Shown piece by piece: positions 5,499 to 9,881 of a DNA stretch of 9,881 bases. This DNA is from a bacterium (GTDB taxonomy: Bacteria; SZUA-79; Acidulodesulfobacterales; Acidulodesulfobacteraceae): contig JAJYQZ010000120.1 of the NCBI GenBank assembly GCA_021794335.1, forward strand, positions 1-9,881. Direction: 5' to 3'. A program made the position numbers and the translations under genes. Numbering within the stretch: position 1 is the stretch's first letter; each line of letters begins with the position of its first letter. Under the pieces are notes generated by a model, which saw only the letters and a list, made by a program, of their open reading frames with translations, was not told the origin of the DNA and ran no database searches.

Positions 5499-5555
5499 TT
5501 ATTTCTTCTTTGTTGACGGTTTTTTTGTTTCTTTCTTTGTCGGCTTGTTTGCCAT
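5499..5555 (-). CDS. 18-residue lysine-rich small protein
   Basis: The minus strand encodes MANKPTKKETKKPSTKKK with stop TAA at 5501-5499. Nine of 18 residues are lysine. The ATG at 5555 is preceded by GGGAGGTGAT (5570-5561), a near-perfect Shine-Dalgarno sequence at 9 nt, far better than that of most larger genes in the window. This strongly suggests it is translated. A protein this basic and low-complexity may bind nucleic acid or ribosomes, but no family is recognised. A hairpin follows about 20 nt after the stop, so the ORF may be a short independent transcript. Confidence 0.5.
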   Translation of the reverse strand: MANKPTKKETKKPSTKKK

Positions 5556-5595
5556 TTTATATCACCTCCCGCTGGTTATTATGATTATTATATAT

Positions 5596-5624
5596 TATAT
5601 ATATCAAATATTAATATTAGGCAA
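5596..5624 (-). promoter_or_regulatory. Possible promoter of the small lysine-rich ORF
   Basis: On the minus strand TTGCCT (5624-5619) is followed after 17 nt by TATATA (5601-5596), or after 19 nt by TATAAT (5599-5594). The whole stretch is AT-rich, so this is a weak prediction. Confidence 0.3.
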
Positions 5625-5717
5625 ATAAAATCGTATAATAAAATCGTACATTGCGCCATTAAATATTATATCGTCAATATATAGCAATTATTTTTTACCT
5701 AAAAAGATTATTTTTTA

Positions 5718-5759
5718 ACTAACATTGCCAAGAAGTCCCCGTCCGTGAGGGCAGGGTAG
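5718..5759 (+). pseudogene. tnpB 3'-end relic / IS200-IS605 right-end hairpin
   Basis: The frame reads T-NIAKKSPSVRAG followed by TAG at 5757-5759, which I recognise as a common C-terminal tail of IS200/IS605 TnpB proteins, the RNA-guided nuclease family ancestral to Cas12. An in-frame TAA at 5700-5702 shows that nothing upstream survives. CCCCGTCC (5737-5744) and GGGCAGGG (5749-5756) form the right-end hairpin around GTGA, with one mismatch and one wobble. The relic ends 14 nt from the stop of the convergent GT9 gene. It matches 380-404 in 22 of 25 bases. Confidence 0.6.
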
Positions 5760-5773
5760 TTCAAAGAGTTCCC

Positions 5774-6907
5774 TTAAATATTTGTTTTCGCTTTTCCCTT
5801 TAGTCTTACATCTTCGGTTACCTTATCTATGTTGATTTCTTCCATACATTTTAAATTAACAGGGTTATTACAGGTGCTTATTTTATAAAATGAGCAAGGG
5901 GAGCAATCCAAATTTGACCAAAAATACCCGATATTATTAAAAGGAAGCGAGTTTTTCGGGTTGGAGTACCCGAATAAACAGTAAGTATTTTGATTTACCA
6001 AAGACGAAATATGCATTAGTCCCGAATCGATGCAAATATTTAAAAAGCTGTTTTGAAGGAGTAAAAAAACCTCTTTTATACTTTTGGTTTTTTTGATGGA
6101 CGCTTTTTCCTTAAGATTATTGTTTATAAGTTCTAAATATTTATAGTCATTCTGCCCGCCCAGAAGATTTATTTCGTAATTTACAAATTCGCTTCTTAGT
6201 AAGTTTATTAACTTAAGCGAATTTGCCAAGGGGAGCATTCTGTGCATGAGTCCTCCGCTATTGCTTGATAGCGCTAAGTTTATATATCCGCCTTTTTTAA
6301 GTTCTTTGCTTTCTTTTTCTAAAGCGGGTAATTTCAAGGTAAATTGCTTATCTAATTTTTTAATATCAAAAAGCGGGGTGAATAGATTTAAATAATTTTC
6401 GAAGATATGAATATCCGCCTCTAAATTAACGAGGCGGTCGTATAGCGCCGTTTTAACGGGCGCAGTGTTAAATCCTATTTTATAGGAATTTACGAAAAAT
6501 AGCATCAGCGGAATGTTTACCGGCATGCCGGTCATATCGAAGACGGCGTCGTATTCGTTTTTTTTGATATAACCGATAATTTTTAAATAGTCAATTAAGT
6601 TTAATGGATTAAATGAGATAATGTCAAATTCATCGTTGGTTTCTTTGAAAGTTGAAAAGATAGGATTTTGTTTTGTTGTCAGGACATCAATTTTTAAGCA
6701 GGGGTATTCTTCCTTTAACCTGTGGATTATTTCAGTGATATAGATAGAGTCGCCCAACCCTTCAAGTTTAATAATCAGTATTTTTTTAATTGAAACCGGC
6801 GGGTTTTTTTTGCTCCCCCTAAAGATTTTAAAGGTTTTGAGAATTTTAACCGAAATAGGGCTGTTAATAAAGCCCGAGATAAACTCGTTAATTTTTTTGT
6901 TATTCAA
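5774..6907 (-). CDS. Glycosyltransferase family 9 (LPS heptosyltransferase-like)
   Basis: A 377-residue protein with the GT9 two-domain layout. KKILIIKLEGLGDSIYITEI (41-60) is the N-terminal sugar-acceptor domain with its G-L-G-D loop. NLALSSNSGG (210-219) starts the second domain, and CIDSGLMHISSLV (292-304) with LFGYSNP (311-317) forms the nucleotide-sugar site. Family enzymes add heptose or related sugars to lipopolysaccharide core or other glycans at the cytoplasmic membrane. Four cysteines (335, 338, 346, 354) in CSPCSF...C...KCMEEI recall the C-terminal pattern of many GT9 members. The start is TTG at 6907 with no visible ribosome-binding site, so the true start may be nearby. Its coding sequence is more AT-rich than ubiE or mpg, as is usual for transferred glycan genes. 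Confidence 0.85.
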   Translation of the reverse strand: MNNKKINEFISGFINSPISVKILKTFKIFRGSKKNPPVSIKKILIIKLEGLGDSIYITEIIHRLKEEYPCLKIDVLTTKQNPIFSTFKETNDEFDIISFNPLNLIDYLKIIGYIKKNEYDAVFDMTGMPVNIPLMLFFVNSYKIGFNTAPVKTALYDRLVNLEADIHIFENYLNLFTPLFDIKKLDKQFTLKLPALEKESKELKKGGYINLALSSNSGGLMHRMLPLANSLKLINLLRSEFVNYEINLLGGQNDYKYLELINNNLKEKASIKKTKSIKEVFLLLQNSFLNICIDSGLMHISSLVNQNTYCLFGYSNPKNSLPFNNIGYFWSNLDCSPCSFYKISTCNNPVNLKCMEEINIDKVTEDVRLKGKAKTNI

Positions 6908-6910
6908 AAT

Positions 6911-6991
6911 ATTTGCTATAAAATAGCTTAAAATAAATTAATGTAATTATATAATTACCTCTTTTATTAATTATAGTTCATTATAGCAAAT
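6911..6991. promoter_or_regulatory. Facing extended -10 elements in an inverted repeat around a 16-bp palindrome
   Basis: ATTTGCTATAA (6911-6921) recurs inverted as TTATAGCAAAT (6981-6991). Each copy includes TGCTATAA, an extended -10 type element; the minus-strand copy reads TGCTATAAT (6988-6980) and would serve the GT9 gene. Between them lies a perfect 16-bp palindrome, GTAATTATATAATTAC (6943-6958), which could be an operator in the GT9 leader. The rest of 6908-7106 is AT-rich and shows no supportable gene. TATAAT at 7035-7040 may be another -10. Confidence 0.4.
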
Positions 6992-7106
6992 TTATTTTCT
7001 TTACAAAATATAGAAAATAATGTGGAAGATAGTGTATAATCATAATGTCCTTGAATGTAAACAAATTTAATTTAAATAAGTCGTATAATTTCTTTAAAAT
7101 ATAAAA

Positions 7107-7211
7107 GTGAAACTATATAAAGGGAAAATATCTATATTAATGCCTGCTTATAACGAGGACAGTTTAAGTATGTTCGTACCTATCTACCAAGAGGTTATAT
7201 GTTTCTATTGA
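7107..7211 (+). pseudogene. GT2-family glycosyltransferase, N-terminal stub
   Basis: From GTG at 7107 the frame reads VKLYKGKISILMPAYNED, the standard first strand and P-A-Y-N-E motif of family 2 glycosyltransferases, which bind a nucleotide-sugar with this segment. After NED the sequence no longer resembles the family, and it stops at TGA 7209-7211 after 34 codons. The stop overlaps the -35 box of the ATPase promoter. The stub marks a junction: the ATPase gene appears to have replaced or interrupted a glycosyltransferase gene. Confidence 0.55.
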
Positions 7212-7236
7212 CATATTCTAAAATATACTGTAAAAT
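7208..7236 (+). promoter_or_regulatory. Consensus promoter of the complete ATPase, leaderless layout
   Basis: TTGACA (7208-7213), 17 nt, TAAAAT (7231-7236), then only eight bases (TTACGATT) before ATG at 7245. The start of transcription falls at about 7243-7245, so the mRNA would have a leader of 0-2 nt. There is no Shine-Dalgarno sequence. Confidence 0.7.
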
Positions 7237-7244
7237 TTACGATT

Positions 7245-8513
7245 ATGAGCGAATATTTACAGTATTTTAGGGCAATATACAATTTTTTGCCCTCCGAAAA
7301 AGAAAAAAAAATAGTCTTAATAACCGGCGCCCGCCAGACGGGAAAGACCACTCTGGCAAAAAATAAGTATGATGCGTTGCGATATATAAATCTGGATTCT
7401 CCCGAAATACGGGACGGCATTTCGCAGATTCCCGCTTCAAACTGGTATAGAGACGTCGGTAAAGCTATACTTGACGAGGCGCAGAAAGAACCTTCCCTGT
7501 TTGAGAAGGTTAAATATGCCTATGACGAAGGAAAGCTCGACTTTGAAGTGCTTCTCGGCCCAAGTCAGATTCTTTTACTGAAAAAGATAAGGGAATCTCT
7601 GGCGGGAAGAATATCCCTTTACGAACTGTGGCCGTTAATGATGTCCGAGATATATGCCGGAGCAGGGGCTAAAAGCGTTAAGCCGCCGATTCTCGACCGC
7701 ATACTTGAAGAAGAAGACTTTCAAAAACTAATGAAAAGTCTCCCCTCTGTTTTAATAGGAGAGGACGACATAAAATTAAAGGAAGCGCAGAAGCACTTAT
7801 TGAGATGGGGCGGAATGCCGTTCCTTTTAAGTATTAAAAAGGCAGATGAAAGGCAAAAATGGCTCAGGGATTATACTTATACATATTTAGAAAGAGATCT
7901 CGCCGATTTGTCAAGGTTGGAAGATTTGGAACCTTTTAAAAAATTTCAAACACTCGCGGCTTTAAGAAATGCAAAACTGCTCAATTATTCTGAACTGGCG
8001 CGCGATGCCGGTATAAGCGTGGATACCTCGAAGAGATACTTAGAGTATCTGAAGATATCTTATCAAACTATACTGCTTCAGCCTTATGGTGCAAATATAA
8101 CCAGTTCCGCGGTAAAAACCCCCAAGATTTACTGGCTCGACTTAGGCTTGTTAAGACAAATGACCGGTTTTTGGGGCGGCGTGATTTCCGGCGATATATT
8201 CGAAACTTTGGTAATTTCGGAAATTTACAAATGGATAAAAACAATGCAAAGACCTGCCTCGATGTATTTTTACAGAACCCGCTCAGGATTAGAATTGGAT
8301 ATGCTTTTAAAGATTAACGAAAGAATAATAGGGATAGAAATTAAAAATCGCGGCACGGCAGCCGCTTCGGATTTAAGACCAATGAAAGCCGTAGCAGATG
8401 GTCTCGGCAAATTATGGGGCGGCGGGCTTTTAATCTATAACGGCGACAGGATAGGCAAGATTGCGGAACCAGGCATCTGGATGATACCGTCAAGGCGGCT
8501 CTTTGGAAATTAA
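7245..8513 (+). CDS. AAA_14/DUF4143 ATPase with PD-(D/E)XK-like C-terminus
   Basis: This complete 422-residue member of the AAA_14 + DUF4143 family has a typical length. Walker A is TGARQTGKTT (27-36), Walker B is KAILDEAQ (73-80), and LLGPSQ (103-108) stands where the family usually has G-S-S-Q, followed by LKKIRESLAGRISLYELWPL (112-131). The DUF4143 part starts near RDYTYTYLERDLADLSRL (208-225), has a helix-turn-helix-like YSELARDAGISVDTSKRYL (248-266), then WLDLGLLR (297-304). The C-terminal FE (319-320), SGLELD (347-352) and IEIKN (364-368) match a PD-(D/E)XK nuclease core (E320, D352, E365, K367). The cellular role is unknown; these genes spread horizontally in bacteria and archaea. ATG 7245 is the only near-N-terminal methionine, so the leaderless start is well supported. 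Codon and GC content are richer than in the flanking glycan genes. Confidence 0.9.
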   Translation: MSEYLQYFRAIYNFLPSEKEKKIVLITGARQTGKTTLAKNKYDALRYINLDSPEIRDGISQIPASNWYRDVGKAILDEAQKEPSLFEKVKYAYDEGKLDFEVLLGPSQILLLKKIRESLAGRISLYELWPLMMSEIYAGAGAKSVKPPILDRILEEEDFQKLMKSLPSVLIGEDDIKLKEAQKHLLRWGGMPFLLSIKKADERQKWLRDYTYTYLERDLADLSRLEDLEPFKKFQTLAALRNAKLLNYSELARDAGISVDTSKRYLEYLKISYQTILLQPYGANITSSAVKTPKIYWLDLGLLRQMTGFWGGVISGDIFETLVISEIYKWIKTMQRPASMYFYRTRSGLELDMLLKINERIIGIEIKNRGTAAASDLRPMKAVADGLGKLWGGGLLIYNGDRIGKIAEPGIWMIPSRRLFGN

Positions 8514-8565
8514 ATAAATCTGATGCCGTTTTCGGGAGCGCCCTATCGCTTGAATTGCAAGGACT

Positions 8566-8576
8566 GGGGGGGGGGG
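8566..8576 (+). repeat. Homopolymer tract of 11 G
   Basis: Eleven consecutive G in an AT-rich genome, ending 7 bp before the -35 box of the wzz-type promoter. Such tracts slip during replication and are used in some bacteria to switch surface-glycan genes. The exact length may also be affected by sequencing error. Confidence 0.6.
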
Positions 8577-8583
8577 ATTTTTA

Positions 8584-8612
8584 TTGACAAAGCGGGTTGA
8601 ATATCATATATT
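8584..8612 (+). promoter_or_regulatory. Promoter of the surface-polysaccharide cluster
   Basis: TTGACA (8584-8589), 17 nt, TATATT (8607-8612). The leader of about 55 nt contains TATATAAA-A-TTTATATA (8634-8650), a near-perfect inverted repeat, before GGAG at 8661-8664. The rest of 8514-8672 shows no gene. Confidence 0.7.
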
Positions 8613-8672
8613 TAACAACAGGTAAATCCTGCATATATAAAATTTATATATAAAATAAATGGAGATGGCGTA

Positions 8673-9653
8673 ATGAACGAATCTGAAAAGGTTGCCGATA
8701 AATTAAAAGAAAATAGGGGTTCGGAAAGCGATAGTCAGAACTATGCCGCCGAAAATACAAATATTAAAGACGATGACGAGATAGACCTCTATGAACTTGT
8801 AATGGTTTTAGCAAGAAGGTGGAAGCTCATTCTCGGCATATTTATCGCAGGGGTAGTTGTTTCCGCCGCCGTGTCGCTTTTTCTGCTAAAGCCGGTTTAT
8901 AAGTCGTCATTTCTTATTAAAATCAACAAAGATATTATAAAAAATAATAATCGTGTTAATATAAACCGCAATTCCAGCCAAGAATTTCAAATTTTTACCC
9001 GCTATATCGATAGTATTAATTATGATATTATAAAACATCATTACGGTTTAATCTCTAAGCGCTTGGGTATTACGGCAAACTTGTCTAAACATATAAGCTC
9101 TATATCCGCCTCGCAAATTAACAACTCGAATCTTGTAAAAATAACTATTTACTTTTATAAAACTAAGGGCATTCGTGATATAGCAAGCGGAATATTCAAA
9201 GGAATTAACGGCTTTAAGTATTTTGCCATCTTACGCGATAAAAACAAAAAATATCTGCAGGTTAAGCAGGCTGTATTGCTCAAAACATTAGATGCAATAA
9301 ATTATATTATAAATAACATGAGCAAATTTATTATAAACGCCGCCGGAGGAAACGGAAAATTTTTACTGATGTATGCACACCCGAATTCGTTTATAAATAA
9401 AATCTATAACTTGAAAATTAAGATTTACGACGTAAATTACGATTTGAAGCACCATTTGTATTTACCATTTAGCTTGGTTTCGAAACCTATTGCGCCAGGC
9501 GTTCCGTTTAAACCTAACAAGAAGCTTATCGTTGCCGTGTCGGGAATATCGGCATTGTTTTTCGGTGTTTTTCTTGCGTTTTTCCTTGAATTTATAAAAA
9601 ACAACAAGAGCAGGCATAAGGCTATATATGATGATAAAAAGGCGGGGAAATGA
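8673..9653 (+). CDS. Wzz-type polysaccharide chain-length/co-polymerase protein
   Basis: A 326-residue inner-membrane protein with the Wzz layout: an acidic cytosolic N-terminus, EIDLYELVMVLARRWKLIL (36-54) leading into transmembrane helix 1 (about 51-72), a long periplasmic region (73-265), the proline motif KPIAPGVPFKPNKK (271-284), and transmembrane helix 2 (285-307) with a basic cytosolic tail. Such proteins set the length of O-antigen or exopolysaccharide chains together with the Wzy polymerase or an exporter. There is no tyrosine-kinase domain, so it resembles the O-antigen Wzz type or a PCP-2 protein without its kinase. The periplasmic part is rich in Lys, Asn and Ile and short in recognisable motifs. 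GGAG at 8661-8664 is the ribosome-binding site. The stop overlaps the next start as ATGA, implying translational coupling. Confidence 0.85.
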   Translation: MNESEKVADKLKENRGSESDSQNYAAENTNIKDDDEIDLYELVMVLARRWKLILGIFIAGVVVSAAVSLFLLKPVYKSSFLIKINKDIIKNNNRVNINRNSSQEFQIFTRYIDSINYDIIKHHYGLISKRLGITANLSKHISSISASQINNSNLVKITIYFYKTKGIRDIASGIFKGINGFKYFAILRDKNKKYLQVKQAVLLKTLDAINYIINNMSKFIINAAGGNGKFLLMYAHPNSFINKIYNLKIKIYDVNYDLKHHLYLPFSLVSKPIAPGVPFKPNKKLIVAVSGISALFFGVFLAFFLEFIKNNKSRHKAIYDDKKAGK

Positions 9654-9832
9654 CGTACTTTGAGGTTTACTTATCGGTATTTTTAGTATCTTTATTATCA
9701 CAGCTCTTGGTTCTTAAACTATTACATAATGCCGGATATTTTATGGATAAAAAGGACGACGACAAGCCCCAGAGGCTGCATACTAACGACGTTAGAAGGA
9801 TAGGCGGGATAATTTTTTCAATAAATATGTAG
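9650..9832 (+). pseudogene. Truncated WecA/MraY-type initiating glycosyl-phosphate transferase
   Basis: Sixty residues beginning MTYFEVYLSVFLVSLLSQLL (transmembrane helix 1), followed by GYFMDKKDDDKPQRLHTNDV and RRIGGIIF. The D-x-P-x-x-x-x-H-x-x-x-x-x-R-x-G-G segment is the hallmark start of polyprenyl-phosphate N-acetylhexosamine-1-phosphate transferases, multi-helix membrane enzymes of about 320-360 residues that begin glycan synthesis on undecaprenyl phosphate. Here the frame stops at TAG 9830-9832. Adding or removing one base in the T6 tract (9813-9818) gives other stops within about 30 nt, so this is a true truncation, not a simple frameshift. It starts within the Wzz stop (ATGA). The protein cannot be catalytic as read. 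Confidence 0.75.
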
Positions 9833-9839
9833 AGGAATA

Positions 9840-9881
9840 ATGGATTCGATAAGCGGCAAAAAAATAGTTAAAAATACGATT
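9840..9881 (+). CDS. Start of a further gene, possibly a polysaccharide flippase (cut by window edge)
   Basis: ATG at 9840 is preceded by AGAGGA (9831-9836) and gives MDSISGKKIVKNTI running off the right edge. The G-K-x-I-V-K-N-T-I pattern is typical of the first cytosolic residues of Wzx-type oligosaccharide flippases, ahead of the first membrane helix. Only 14 residues are visible, so this is a guess supported by its place after a Wzz-type gene. Confidence 0.45.
   Translation, partial: MDSISGKKIVKNTI

Noticed and set aside
7045..7101. 18-19 codon ORF right after TATAAT at 7035-7040
   Set aside because: The composition is only Asn/Lys/Phe from AT-rich DNA, there is no ribosome-binding site, and it has no recognisable similarity.
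9462..9701. 79-residue minus-strand ORF across the wzz end
   Set aside because: It is a shadow of the Wzz C-terminal helix and the next gene, with no independent support.
9813..9832. Simple frameshift in the WecA-type gene at the T6 tract
   Set aside because: Both alternative frames hit stops within about 30 nt and do not continue the family sequence.

Overview
The window looks like a piece of a low-GC, Gram-negative bacterial chromosome. It carries a UbiE/MenG-type quinone methyltransferase, a GT9 (LPS heptosyltransferase-type) glycosyltransferase, a Wzz-type chain-length regulator, Shine-Dalgarno sites of the GGAGG type, TTG starts, and several near-consensus sigma70-type promoters. A deltaproteobacterial-type anaerobe would fit (DsrE-like sulfur-relay protein, menaquinone-type methyltransferase), but the sequence does not prove the lineage.

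Layout. (1) 1-239, minus strand: the 5' end of an AAA_14/DUF4143-type ATPase, cut by the window edge, expressed from a promoter that seems to leave almost no leader. (2) 240-654: no gene of normal size. It holds an inverted repeat, a ~136-bp palindromic element related to the right end of IS200/IS605 (tnpB) elements, a good promoter, and a purine-rich leader made of 14-nt repeats. (3) 655-2041: two-gene operon ubiE/menG - mpg. (4) 2068-3220: a DsrE-family protein and a TetR regulator, each preceded by a related 11-nt motif, which suggests a small self-controlled module. (5) 3222-3557: degenerate IS21-family remnant (istB C-terminus, hairpin, right-end transposase-binding repeats). (6) 3683-4041: a truncated toxin-like ORF overlapping an intact DUF2283 protein. 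(7) 4260-4730: exported ankyrin-repeat protein. (8) 4801-5555, minus strand: a nitroreductase, preceded by an 18-residue lysine-rich ORF with an excellent ribosome-binding site. (9) 5718-5759: the very end of a tnpB gene. (10) 5774-6907, minus strand: GT9 glycosyltransferase. (11) 7107-8513: a GT2 glycosyltransferase stub, then a complete AAA_14/DUF4143 ATPase with an apparently leaderless start. (12) 8566-9881: the start of a surface-polysaccharide cluster: an 11-G tract, a consensus promoter, a Wzz-type protein, a truncated WecA/MraY-type initiating transferase, and the first codons of a possible flippase.

Overall this is a housekeeping core (quinone methylation, alkylation repair) beside an accessory zone that has been rearranged many times. 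At least five broken genes or element relics (istB, tnpB tail, toxin-like ORF, GT2 stub, WecA stub) lie within about 6.6 kb. The two DUF4143-type ATPases sit at or beside these junctions. The most unusual signals are the palindromic tnpB-tail element at 354-489, the shared leaderless promoter layout of the two ATPases, the repeat-built leader of ubiE, and the G11 tract next to the polysaccharide promoter. I see no complete new defence or mobile system in the window.
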